From Alphaproteobacteria bacterium (GTDB lineage Bacteria > Pseudomonadota > Alphaproteobacteria > Holosporales > Holosporaceae): a stretch of 30,495 nucleotides of DNA. Location: the NCBI GenBank assembly GCA_016870135.1, contig VGCF01000003.1, positions 1 through 30,495 of the forward strand, given 5' to 3'. This document shows positions 1 to 9,034 of this stretch, one piece after another; the first letter of the stretch is position 1, and every line of letters starts with the position of its first letter. Below the pieces are notes generated by a model. The model saw nothing but the letters and a program-made list of their open reading frames with translations. It did no database searches and was not told the origin of the DNA. The position numbers were made by a program, and so were the translations under genes.

Positions 1-2
1 TT

Positions 3-130
3 ACCACACCTGTATAACCCGGTGTATCGCTCCAGCATCATTCCCGCGCCTGTACAGCAGTAAAAACCCCGTGACCACACCTGTATAACCCGGTGTATCG
101 CTCCAGCATCATTCCCGCGCCTGTACAGCA
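3..130. repeat. Two tandem copies of a 57-bp repeat (period 71 bp)
   Basis: The 57 bases at 3-59 recur identically at 74-130, separated by a 14-base spacer (60-73). Each copy contains a short inverted pair, ACACC and GGTGT, which could form a small hairpin. The array touches the window edge, so more copies may lie upstream. The stretch from 131 to the gene at 379 holds no convincing gene; the bases just before that gene are very AT-rich. The identity of the copies suggests a recent duplication or an intergenic repeat family. Confidence 0.9.
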
Positions 131-378
131 ATCAGTATACTCTGTGGGATGTAATGGGCAGAATGCTTTTGGATGGGCATGTGGTTATTTTGTCCGCTGC
201 CCTTGATGCATCTGTATTGGTTTCCAGTATTGTATTGTGCAGTATTTCTTGTTGTATAAGGTGTATTCCACAAGGATTTTGATCCCCCAATGATCTTTTT
301 TATACAAACAATGTTTGACATTGTTTAATTTTTGAATTATAATTAATTAAATATTTGTGTAATTGTTGGTTTTTTATT

Positions 379-1419
379 ATGAAAAGTTTGCTTGGTTTTT
401 TCTTGTTCATGACCCCTAACATTTTGTTTTGTAACCCCAAGATCGTTGCACTGGACACCTCTTTATCTGAATATCCCTCTTGTTCGGATCATTTTTTGAA
501 CGATGTGGCGTGCGAGTACACCCTTCCAGATTTGCATGGCAATGCGCTGAAACTTTTGAACGCATTAATCAAGGTTGGAATTGTCACGATGTCAAAATAT
601 CAATACGAACAGTTTGTCGATTGTTATTTTAAAGATCCTTTGGACGTTAAAAAGAAAAATTTAGACAATTTAATCAAAGCTGTTTCAATGATAGAAAAGT
701 CTAAAAAAATAGGAAAAATTCGCTTTATCGGCGACGAACTGTGCGATCGTGGCAGTAACGACTATTATACTTTGCTGGTGATTAAAAAATTGTCACAATT
801 GGGTGTTCCGTACGAGTTTGCTTTGTCCAATCATGGATTAGAGTTTATCCAAGGATACGAGACCGGCCAATACAGATCGGTGAATATAGGAAATTTTTTG
901 GCGAATTCTATGAATTCTTTATCAAAATTTTTTTCTAAAAAACTGGTTTCAAAAAACACAATAAAGCGAATTGTGAATCAATATTATAAGCCAAAATTAA
1001 AACTTTTATCCTATACCGCGTCAAAAGATCAAATCACCGTATACACCCACGCACCAGTGGGTTTGCAGCAAATAAAAAAACTGTGTGCGGAATTAAATGT
1101 CCAGTATAAAGATGATAATGTAAAACAATTATCGAAAACAATAGATCAAATGAACAAGGTGTTTTATAAAAATTATGTCAAACCCAACTTGGTTCACACC
1201 ATCCAAGACAAACTGCATGACATAACGTGGAATAGATCGTACGCAGAACTTGACCGTCCTGAAGTCCATAAGGATTATAAACTCAATTTTGCCCATGGAC
1301 ACGATGCTAATGAACCATCGCGCAACAATATTTACAATCTAGATGAGGATAATGCGTTGGGAAAAAGCAGTGACCATCGATCTGGAAAAATCAGATTTTT
1401 ATGTGCAACTCCTTACTGA
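379..1419 (+). CDS. Exported PPP-like metallophosphoesterase (putative protein phosphatase)
   Basis: The 346-residue product has the ordered metal-binding motifs of calcineurin/PPP-type phosphatases: PDLHGN at residues 50-55 (family GDxHGN), GDELCDRG at 118-125 (family GDxxDRG), SNHGLE at 150-155 (family GNHE), then VYTHAP at 221-226 and HGHD at 306-309, which supply the later histidines. A second reading of motif I is that Pro replaces the usual Gly. The first 18 or so residues look like a Sec signal peptide (basic Lys2, then a hydrophobic run to Cys18). I chose the ATG at 379 because it starts the signal peptide cleanly; an in-frame TTG at 355 would add eight residues. The gene is more AT-rich than its neighbours and has no operon partner. 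The motif set resembles secreted phosphatase effectors of intracellular bacteria such as Legionella. Protein phosphatase activity and host targeting are inference; a periplasmic role is equally possible. Confidence 0.7.
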   Translation: MKSLLGFFLFMTPNILFCNPKIVALDTSLSEYPSCSDHFLNDVACEYTLPDLHGNALKLLNALIKVGIVTMSKYQYEQFVDCYFKDPLDVKKKNLDNLIKAVSMIEKSKKIGKIRFIGDELCDRGSNDYYTLLVIKKLSQLGVPYEFALSNHGLEFIQGYETGQYRSVNIGNFLANSMNSLSKFFSKKLVSKNTIKRIVNQYYKPKLKLLSYTASKDQITVYTHAPVGLQQIKKLCAELNVQYKDDNVKQLSKTIDQMNKVFYKNYVKPNLVHTIQDKLHDITWNRSYAELDRPEVHKDYKLNFAHGHDANEPSRNNIYNLDEDNALGKSSDHRSGKIRFLCATPY

Positions 1420-1816
1420 GTGCAGAGCAAACGCGTTGTTCTCTCAATCACCTTGGCCAACAGTGGTATTCAAAGCACCTTGTTATACCTCTAGAGACAG
1501 ATGAGTCAGCGCACCCTATCCGATCATCGATCTTTTGACAAAACGTCACTGCACATATTCAAAGAGGCTGAATATAGGAGAACATAAAAATGTGGATAAT
1601 GCACCAAAGGTAAAACGTATGGTTATCATTGAATGAGAGTATGTTCTTACCACCATGACATATCTCTGATCCGCACCTTTGGCTTCTGCAGTATCGTCAG
1701 ATGAAAGACCACCCAGAACCATGGTGGAAAAAGAAGGCCTCGTTATACGGCAGAGCGTTTCAACGATTCTGCTCCATCACACTGTCTGCCTCCACTGGTG
1801 TGAATTCCCACTCCCC
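1420..1816. other. Gene-poor gap with one perfect DnaA-box sequence
   Basis: About 400 bases separate the phosphatase gene from the convergent PBP1A gene. No reading frame here shows protein-like composition, and no RNA gene is recognisable. The sequence TGTGGATAA at 1591-1599 is the reverse complement of the consensus DnaA box TTATCCACA. A lone box is weak evidence for DnaA binding. No clear rho-independent terminator is visible for either flanking gene. Confidence 0.4.
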
Positions 1817-4006
1817 TTAATCGTCAGAATAGGCCGCATCTTCATCGTCATGCTCTTCGTCGTCGTCATCATCGTTATCGTCTTCGTCATTCTGAATGAC
1901 GGCTGCTTTTTCCTGACTTTGGGGTAAAGCTGATGCTTTTTTACTGGATGTTACTTTGCTCTTTACCTCCTCCTCTTCATCCTCATCCTCATCATCATCG
2001 TCATCATCGTCGTCATGATTCAGGTGGTCTTTACTCACATCGCCCGATATACGTTTTCCAGGTTTACCCAAAAATGCCCACTTGGATTCATTGGGGTGGC
2101 CATCATCGTCTTCCCAGGCAGCATTTTCAGGATCCTTTAAATATTCGCACAACACAATGTTGAAATTTTTCCACAGATGTAGGGACGGTGATCCCTTGGC
2201 TAAATGGGGCATGCCGTTTCCATTATCGCGCCCCGTCCATACACCTGTGACATGTTTGGGGGTCATGGCAATAAACCATAAATCGCGATCCAGAGAGCCC
2301 TTGTTCGATGTCCCCGATTTGCCCATTAATGGCATTGTTCCAAAATTGGCCAAGCGCCCCGTGCCTGATACAAACACTTGGCGTAACATGGATTTCATTC
2401 CATCCACAACCTCTGCATCCAAAACAGGTTCTGTATCCACATTTTTGTGACGGTACAAACATTTGTTTTGTCGATTGTGCACCGCAACAATGCCATAGGG
2501 TTTAACTGCACGACCATGGTTTAAAATCACGGAAAAGGCCCCTGTCATTTCCAGTAAATTCACGCCCGAAGTCCCCAGAACCAAGGCATAGTTTCGTGAT
2601 TCTGGGGAAATGGGTGATTGAATACCCAATTTTCTGGCCATGCGAATGATTCTGGGAATACCAATACGAACGCCCAAACGAATGGCCACGGAATTGACAG
2701 ACTTGGCAAAGGCATTGATTAAACTGATGGATCCCGTAGAGGTGTATCGAAAGTTTTTTGCTGTCCATCCGTTAAAAGTGATAGGCCGATCATCCATGCG
2801 TGAACTGGGTCGGTAACCAGACTCTAGGGCAGCCAAATAGGCGATATATTTAAAGGTTGATCCGGATTGACGCAAGGCTTGGGTGGCCCGATTGAATGAA
2901 TCTCCTTGGCCTAATCCGCCCACCATGGCTTGTACGGCGCCTTTGGCATTCATGGATACCAACGCCATTTGCTCGGCTTTCCATGCTTTTCCGTATACAT
3001 CCATGACCCTTTTGGCTGTTCGTTCTGCAATACGTTGAACATTCAGATCCAGGGTGGTGGTGACTCGAAGATCTTGGGATTGGGTATCCACAACGTCTTG
3101 CAGTTCCTCCATGATCCAGTTGGTAAAATAGCGACCAGAGGTTTGGCGCGCACTGTTGGCCAGCGATGAGGGCATGGCCATGGCGGCTGTGGCCTCTTGT
3201 TCTGAAATAAAATTGGCATCGACCATGGCGTCCAGAACTTTTTTAGCACGCACTTCGGAACGGGCCTGATTACGTGCTGGCGAATACAAAGATGGTGCTT
3301 GTAACAACCCCATTAACAGGGCGGCCTCGTACAAATTCAGTTCTTGGGCAGAGCGACCAAAATATTTCAACGCCGCTGCATCCAGTCCCCAGGTTCCCGA
3401 TCCCATGTATACTCTGTTCAAATGCATGGTCAAAATTTGGCTTTTGGTAAATCGACGCTCGATTTGGATGGCCAACAACAATTCTGAAATTTTACGGTGT
3501 AAAGAGCGATCCGCGTGAGAATAGATTTTTTTGCTCTGTAAAAAGTTTTTCGCCAATTGTTGGGTAATGGTGCTGCCCCCCTGGACAACGCGTCCTGCTT
3601 TTAAATTGACGAAAAATGCACGAAAAATCCCAACGGGATCCACCCCGCTGTGCTGATAAAATCGTCGATCTTCTATGGCCAGCAAGGCGTTAATCACATG
3701 GGGGGGCAATTTGTCTGCATCAATAGGTTTTCCGTAAAAATCCCCATAACTGGCCAACGGATTGCCATGAATATCAAAAATTTCAATACTGGGGCGCCTG
3801 GACAACTGTGCCAATCCATCAATATTGGGTAAATCAGAGCCAAACCACAGCACAACGCCGGCTAAAAAAAGAGCTGCCCAAATGGTCGTTAAAAACAACC
3901 ATTTCAAAATAGATGTTATCTTAAAATAACGTCGCTTTGGCTTTTTGGATTTGTCGTGTCGCTTGTTGGACGAAGATGAACGAGGTGATTTGCGAGAGTT
4001 AGGCAA
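1817..4006 (-). CDS. mrcA: Penicillin-binding protein 1A family, bifunctional transglycosylase/transpeptidase
   Basis: This 729-residue class A PBP polymerises and cross-links peptidoglycan in the periplasm. A basic cytoplasmic N-terminus (1-29) precedes one membrane anchor (about 33-55). The glycosyltransferase domain shows EDRRFYQHSG at 112-121 with the catalytic Glu, GGSTITQQLAKN at 143-154 and a GSGTWGLDAAALKYFG-type segment near 202-217. The transpeptidase domain shows STFK at 383-386 with the acylated Ser, SVN at 436-438, and KSGT at 563-566 in place of the common KTG(T/S). The C-terminus is unusual: two almost purely Asp/Glu blocks (about 664-680 and 707-729) flank a Lys/Ser-rich linker. 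The start is a TTG; a better-spaced AGGGA and ATG at 4022 lie in another frame and would give only seven codons, so the true start or a small sequence error near it is uncertain. Transcribed divergently from rph. Confidence 0.92.
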   Translation of the reverse strand: MPNSRKSPRSSSSNKRHDKSKKPKRRYFKITSILKWLFLTTIWAALFLAGVVLWFGSDLPNIDGLAQLSRRPSIEIFDIHGNPLASYGDFYGKPIDADKLPPHVINALLAIEDRRFYQHSGVDPVGIFRAFFVNLKAGRVVQGGSTITQQLAKNFLQSKKIYSHADRSLHRKISELLLAIQIERRFTKSQILTMHLNRVYMGSGTWGLDAAALKYFGRSAQELNLYEAALLMGLLQAPSLYSPARNQARSEVRAKKVLDAMVDANFISEQEATAAMAMPSSLANSARQTSGRYFTNWIMEELQDVVDTQSQDLRVTTTLDLNVQRIAERTAKRVMDVYGKAWKAEQMALVSMNAKGAVQAMVGGLGQGDSFNRATQALRQSGSTFKYIAYLAALESGYRPSSRMDDRPITFNGWTAKNFRYTSTGSISLINAFAKSVNSVAIRLGVRIGIPRIIRMARKLGIQSPISPESRNYALVLGTSGVNLLEMTGAFSVILNHGRAVKPYGIVAVHNRQNKCLYRHKNVDTEPVLDAEVVDGMKSMLRQVFVSGTGRLANFGTMPLMGKSGTSNKGSLDRDLWFIAMTPKHVTGVWTGRDNGNGMPHLAKGSPSLHLWKNFNIVLCEYLKDPENAAWEDDDGHPNESKWAFLGKPGKRISGDVSKDHLNHDDDDDDDDEDEDEEEEVKSKVTSSKKASALPQSQEKAAVIQNDEDDNDDDDDEEHDDEDAAYSDD

Positions 4007-4164
4007 CAGGAAAAGTGGGCATTGTGATGATCCCTATTGTCTTACTCTATCACACAAAATGTCGGGGTTGCCACGAATTTATGGGGTTTTTTTAAAAAAA
4101 GATTGTTGTGTAAGTTCTTTTTGTGGTACAAATGTATTGAATATTCTTTTTCTAATAGATCCAA

Positions 4165-4854
4165 ATGCTTATTCGCCAGTTTGCTCGTCATGAACATGCC
4201 ATCCGAGAGGTTTCTTTTATTTCTCACGTTTCTCCTTCTGCGGATGGATCGTGTGTGATCAAGTCTGGAAATACCCACATTTTATGCACGGCATGTTTGG
4301 ATATGAATACCACTGGTTTGCATGTGGAATTCGGTCAATTGCCTGGTTCGGAACATCCTCGACGTCCCAGAAACGATGCGCGCAACGCCTTTGACAGCCA
4401 AAGCATTGAAAAAACAGTGCATCAAAGCTTGTCATTGATGTTGGATTGCGATGTGTTAAACAAAATCGGTCTGTACATTGATTGTGATGTTTTGCAATCA
4501 GAGGGCAGTCTGAAAACGTCTTGTGTGTCTGGTGGTTATGTGGCCATGGCGTTGGCGTTAAAAAAGTGGGCGGGTTCATCTCTGTTTCCAAAAATGCCTT
4601 TGATTAGTCAAGTTGTAGGTATTTCCTGTGGATTCATCAAGGGGCGCATGGTTTTGGATTTGGATCATCAAGAGGCCCTGCAAGCCGATGTTGTTGGTGA
4701 TTTTGTATTCAGTTCAGACCATCAAGTGGTCAGTATGGATGTTCGGGCAAAACAGTATTCTGTACCCTTCGAGCAAATTCGGGATATGGAAAATATGGCT
4801 GTTCGCGGGGTGGCTCAGATTTTATCGGCCCAAAAACAGTGCCTGAATGCCTGA
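4165..4854 (+). CDS. rph: RNase PH family protein, divergent active site
   Basis: RNase PH trims tRNA 3' ends by phosphorolysis and forms a hexamer. The 229-residue product keeps the fold markers: GNTHILCTA (35-43), EFGQLP (55-60), the IDCDVLQ strand (105-111) and LDLD (164-167). However, residues known in E. coli and Aquifex RNase PH to bind phosphate are replaced. By alignment Arg86 becomes Asp77, and Thr125-Arg126 of the GGTRTA motif become Leu116-Lys117 (EGSLKT). The family segment GR(T)xEIxRLI(G/A)R is here FDSQSIEKTVHQ, and the late QGTAEG motif is missing. It is slightly shorter than the usual 237-240. The ATG at 4165 is used; the divergent PBP1A start lies 158 bases upstream. The protein may be catalytically weak or have altered chemistry; family membership is firm, activity is not. 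Confidence 0.85.
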   Translation: MLIRQFARHEHAIREVSFISHVSPSADGSCVIKSGNTHILCTACLDMNTTGLHVEFGQLPGSEHPRRPRNDARNAFDSQSIEKTVHQSLSLMLDCDVLNKIGLYIDCDVLQSEGSLKTSCVSGGYVAMALALKKWAGSSLFPKMPLISQVVGISCGFIKGRMVLDLDHQEALQADVVGDFVFSSDHQVVSMDVRAKQYSVPFEQIRDMENMAVRGVAQILSAQKQCLNA

Positions 4855-5005
4855 TTTCCGTCAAAGGTGGTGGGGAAACGGCTGATCTCCATTCTGAACA
4901 ATCAGGGGCGTAATGACGGGCGAGTGGAAAACCCGCAGGATCGCCAAGTTGTTTTTAAACCCCACCTAATCACTGAAAACAGAGGATGGTGTGTGTCTGA
5001 TATTT

Positions 5006-5766
5006 TTAGGTTTTCTTGGGTTTTGCCAGTTGTTTAAAGATAAAAACAGGATCATGATCAGCGCCAGGGCCAGAAATGTTAAAATCACCTCTGAATATTC
5101 CCACCAAAAGGGTTAGGGTTAAGAAAACGATATGGGATAGACCAGAGCTGTACAAACAGGCGATGTTCAATTGATTTTTGGTCACACCTTTGTTTTCCCA
5201 ATGATTGCTTTCAAAATCCCGCATCAAAAATCGTTTTTCTGATCTATAAGACAATACAAAGGAAAAAACACCCAAAAACAGGGCCCACATCACACCAAAC
5301 AACAGAATGCTCACGGGACTGTTGTCTTTGATGGCGCCATAGATCGGATCGAAAAACCCATAATAGGATACTGCGATTAAATAATAGGATGGAAAAGAAA
5401 GGAAAAAACCGAATAGGGTAGAACGGAGTGTAGAGATTAGAACCGTTTTGAACAGATCGAAAAATGTCAATACAGGAATGCGCCATCGAATGATCAGACA
5501 GCACATCAGCGTGATTAATCCATAAAAATGGCATAACCGGGGAAAAACAACACATAGCCCGAACGTATGGATAATTCTTTAAAGCGTAAAAATGTCCACC
5601 ATCCCCAAATGGGGGTTAAGTTGGCGTGCACAGGAAAAATCGCACAAATATTTAGCAAAAAAGTCCAGAACAGAGCGGATGATGCCCCACGATATTGCAG
5701 GCTTCTACAGGTGATTTGTTTGATCATTGTATGCAAAATGTGAACAAAGAAGACCAGTTGTACCAT
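5006..5766 (-). pseudogene. Membrane protein gene of unknown function, probably frameshifted
   Basis: Two consecutive minus-strand frames seem to belong together. The upstream part (5766-5515, 83 residues) starts with ATG at 5766 and has hydrophobic stretches. The downstream part (166 residues, ATG at 5506, stop at 5006) has about three membrane segments, including LLFGVMWALFLGVFSFVL. The downstream frame stays open upstream of its ATG for about 22 codons, so a one-base change between about 5527 and 5573, for example in the A5 run at 5524-5528, would fuse both into one protein of about 250 residues. The parts might instead be two small adjacent genes. I do not recognise the family; the architecture is loosely like Yip1-type membrane proteins. 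No neighbour suggests a role. Confidence 0.5.
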
Positions 5767-6294
<528 letters not shown>

Positions 6295-6459
6295 ATTGGA
6301 AAAAACAAATTACTTGATCATCATACATGCTTTTTTGAAAAAGGAATAGAGGTCTTTTTTGTCATCATGACACCTTGTGAAAAAAGTCCTAAAACGGTGA
6401 TTGACGCCCACAGGTTTCTTGTCGTTAAATAGAGAGTCTAAACGTTTATAATTCGTCTT

Positions 6460-7521
6460 ATGTCTCTTTCTGTGGTTCAAAATGAACAATCGGATACCCC
6501 TTTTCCGCAAGCATCCACCATCGTGGACAGTCGTTCGCCTCTGTTCATCCGCAATCCGGTGTACAAGCCATTTAAATATCCTTGGGCATACACGGCATGG
6601 TTGACCCAACAGCGAACCCACTGGTTGCCAGACGAGGTGCCCATGGGTGATGATATTAAGGATTGGAATCACAGATTAAGCGTTCCAGAGCGCAATTTGT
6701 TAACCCAGATCTTTCGATTTTTCACCCAGATGGATGTCGAAGTGGGCAGCTGTTATTTGAATTATTATTGTCAAATATTTCAACCCACCGAAGTAAAAAT
6801 GATGTTGGCGTCCTTTGCCAATATTGAAACGGTGCATATTGCAGCGTATTCTCACTTACTAGACAGCTTGGGCATTCCGGAAATCGAGTACAGCGCGTTT
6901 TTCAAATACAAAGAAATGAAAGACAAGTGGGAATATATGCAGCAATTTCAAAGCGACGACCATTCGATCAAGGGTTTGGCCTTAACCATTGCTGCTTATG
7001 GTGCCTTTACAGAGGGCTTGCAGCTGTTTGCATCCTTTGCGATGCTGTTGAACTTTCCTCGATTCAATAAAATGAGGGGAATGGGGCAAATTGTGACCTG
7101 GTCTGTGCGCGATGAAACGTTGCACATTCACTCTGTGATCAAGTTGTTTAAAACCATCATAGCAGAGCACCCAACCTTGTGGACACCTGTGCTGCAGGCT
7201 CAAATTTTAACCATTGCGCAAACGATGGTGGAGCACGAAGATGCCTTTATTGACCTGGCCTTTGAAATGGGTGGCGTAGAGGGCCTAAGCATCGAAGACA
7301 TGAAGCGGTATATCCGATATATTGCCGATCGTCGTTTGGAACAATTGGGTATGCCTGTTTATTACCATATTGAAAAGAACCCCTTGTCATGGATGGATGA
7401 TATGCTGGGCGGCATAGAGTTTACGAATTTCTTTGAATCTCGTGCCACAGAATATTCGAAATCAGCCACCGAAGGAAACTGGGAGGATGTTTTTTCATCC
7501 GAACGGTCCACAGAGATATAA
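6460..7521 (+). CDS. nrdB: Ribonucleoside-diphosphate reductase, beta (radical) subunit, class Ia
   Basis: This 353-residue protein houses the di-iron/tyrosyl-radical centre that lets the NrdA partner reduce ribonucleotides to deoxyribonucleotides. All six metal ligands and the radical Tyr can be placed: Asp92 (QMDVEV), Glu123 and His126 (ETVH), Glu185 (FTEG), Glu219 and His222 (RDETLH), and Tyr130, seven residues after Glu123 as in E. coli (Glu115/Tyr122). The spacing of 31 residues between Asp92 and Glu123 also matches E. coli. This indicates a Tyr-radical enzyme rather than a Tyr-less class Ic form. nrdA is not in the window. The gene is followed after four bases by tmk, so both probably share a transcript for DNA precursor supply. 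Confidence 0.95.
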   Translation: MSLSVVQNEQSDTPFPQASTIVDSRSPLFIRNPVYKPFKYPWAYTAWLTQQRTHWLPDEVPMGDDIKDWNHRLSVPERNLLTQIFRFFTQMDVEVGSCYLNYYCQIFQPTEVKMMLASFANIETVHIAAYSHLLDSLGIPEIEYSAFFKYKEMKDKWEYMQQFQSDDHSIKGLALTIAAYGAFTEGLQLFASFAMLLNFPRFNKMRGMGQIVTWSVRDETLHIHSVIKLFKTIIAEHPTLWTPVLQAQILTIAQTMVEHEDAFIDLAFEMGGVEGLSIEDMKRYIRYIADRRLEQLGMPVYYHIEKNPLSWMDDMLGGIEFTNFFESRATEYSKSATEGNWEDVFSSERSTEI

Positions 7522-7525
7522 GCGG

Positions 7526-8209
7526 ATGGAAAATACTGTAAAAACCGTACACCACATTCATGCCAAAGATGGAAACATCCCTGCACCAGCGCGGGGAAAG
7601 TTTTTGGTTTTAGAGGGCGGCGAAGGGGTTGGAAAAGGTACCCAGCTGCAATTTTTGGCCGCCTATTTGCACAGTCAAGATATTCCATACCTGTTAACAC
7701 GTGAACCGGGGGGAACCCCTTTGGCAGAACAATTACGTTCTGTGATTATCGGAGAAGATGTGGATGCCATCGAAGAATTATTGATGATTCTCGCGGCCAG
7801 ACGGCATCATATCCGTATGGTTGTTCAGCCGGCTTTGGATTCTGGTATGTGGGTGCTGTGTGATCGTTTTACCGATTCCAGCTTGGTCTATCAGGGTATC
7901 GTTGGTGGATTGGATTTGGATTTAATTCAAATGTGGCATCGTGCCGCCCAGTGTGATTTGGAGCCAGATCACACGTTTATTTTACAGGTTGATTGTGTTC
8001 TAGCCAGGTCCAGGCGCTTGCAAAATCCGTTAACGTGCAATAAGTTTGATCAAAGAGACAAAGATTTTCATCAAAAAATTCATCAAGCCTACGAAGATAT
8101 TGCCAGAAAAAAACCAGAAAAATGCAGCCTGGTTCCGGCAGAAGGTACCATGGAGGAAGTAACCAAAGCCTTATTAGAACGCGTTCGCAAGCTGTTTGGT
8201 TTGAAATAG
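7526..8209 (+). CDS. tmk: Thymidylate kinase
   Basis: Phosphorylates dTMP to dTDP with ATP in the cytoplasm. The 227-residue product contains the P-loop GGEGVGKGTQ (about 33-42), the TREPGGTPLAEQLR segment that binds dTMP, and the CDRFTDSSLVYQG motif, all diagnostic of Tmk. The ATG at 7526, four bases after the nrdB stop, is the natural start; a longer in-frame extension would run deep into nrdB. The N-terminus before the first strand is about 20 residues longer than in most family members. The lid region (SRRLQNPLTCNKFDQR) lacks the usual arginine-rich RxGxxDR pattern but keeps FDQRD. Coupling with nrdB fits a dTTP-supply pair. Confidence 0.95.
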   Translation: MENTVKTVHHIHAKDGNIPAPARGKFLVLEGGEGVGKGTQLQFLAAYLHSQDIPYLLTREPGGTPLAEQLRSVIIGEDVDAIEELLMILAARRHHIRMVVQPALDSGMWVLCDRFTDSSLVYQGIVGGLDLDLIQMWHRAAQCDLEPDHTFILQVDCVLARSRRLQNPLTCNKFDQRDKDFHQKIHQAYEDIARKKPEKCSLVPAEGTMEEVTKALLERVRKLFGLK

Positions 8210-9034
8210 AGAACCATCCATCACACTAACCATCAGAGGGCCTTTTGTATCGTTAATTTGCCTGTGCGCCTATTCATTACATTGTTTCAATCCATCGTAA
8301 TACGTATTGATCTTTTTCAGAAAAACAAAGGAACGGAATGGGGATAGGCCCAACAAGCATCCGTATCATTCCTGATCAATCATCCTGGGGAATGCGTACA
8401 TACGAAGAGGGGGGGGGAGATAGAAAAAAAGAGTATAGGTTGGGTGCAACATGGGCGAAGATCGATCTGAGCGCAGAACCCTTCAGAGGAGAATCAGTCG
8501 AGGTCAATGGGGTGGGGTGGGATGGAGAACAAAGGTGGGGAGTGGTCTTGTGAGACGGCATAGGAGCCGAAAAGTAAGGGTGGCGTGTATTGGGCGTACG
8601 ATTGTTTCGCGCTCGTCCTGTGGGCCAACACGTTTCATCATTGTTTTCAATCAAAAATTCGGATTTGTTTTGCGATTCTGTGGAAAAAGATGACCACAGC
8701 GCATTTTTAGATCCACATCGTGGATGAATACGAGACATGAGAGTGTATATTCCGCTCTGACAGTATTCCCTTCATAACAAACCAATCGGATCTAAAAGTC
8801 AACCATTATTTTTATGTCAAAAATGACGTCTGAAAATAATCCGATATATAACCCAAGAACACAGTGCCACAAGGTCCAAAAATGGGCTAAGGTGTGGTGA
8901 CGGTGGTGGCGATGCATTGTCATTGTTTTTACATTTTTTTATCCACAGATGAAGGGAACAGACCTTGACGGCAAGGGGTTGAACATTCCATTCTAGAATC
9001 AGAATACTCATATGACCACTTTCAGAACAGCATA
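8210..9034. other. Long gene-poor gap (825 bp) with a DnaA box and a G9 tract
   Basis: No frame here has believable protein composition; open frames on either strand are Pro/Ser/His- or Arg/Gly-rich artefacts of G-rich sequence. No tRNA, 4.5S, tmRNA or RNase P RNA signature was recognised. Visible points are a G9 run at 8409-8417, a G-rich stretch around 8500-8560, an inverted pair ATCGGAT (8785-8791) and ATCCGAT (8839-8845), several GATC sites, a perfect DnaA box at 8939-8947, and a near match TGTGGAAAA around 8680. It may hold regulatory sequence, an unannotated small RNA or a decayed gene. Confidence 0.4.
8939..8947 (+). promoter_or_regulatory. Perfect consensus DnaA-box sequence
   Basis: TTATCCACA matches the bacterial DnaA-box consensus exactly and follows a T-rich run. 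One perfect box plus one near match in an 825-bp gap does not establish an origin; it could also be a regulatory DnaA site or chance. Confidence 0.35.

Noticed and set aside
1679..1927. Open frame on the plus strand over the PBP1A tail
   Set aside because: It reads the antisense of the acidic repeats and has no protein-like features; it is a shadow of PBP1A.
8338..8738. Overlapping open frames on both strands in the long gap
   Set aside because: Composition is driven by G-rich sequence (Arg/Gly/Trp or Pro/Ser/His), with no ribosome site or family resemblance.
8210..9034. Replication origin
   Set aside because: Only one perfect and one near DnaA box were found; no box cluster or AT-rich unwinding region is clear enough to call an origin.
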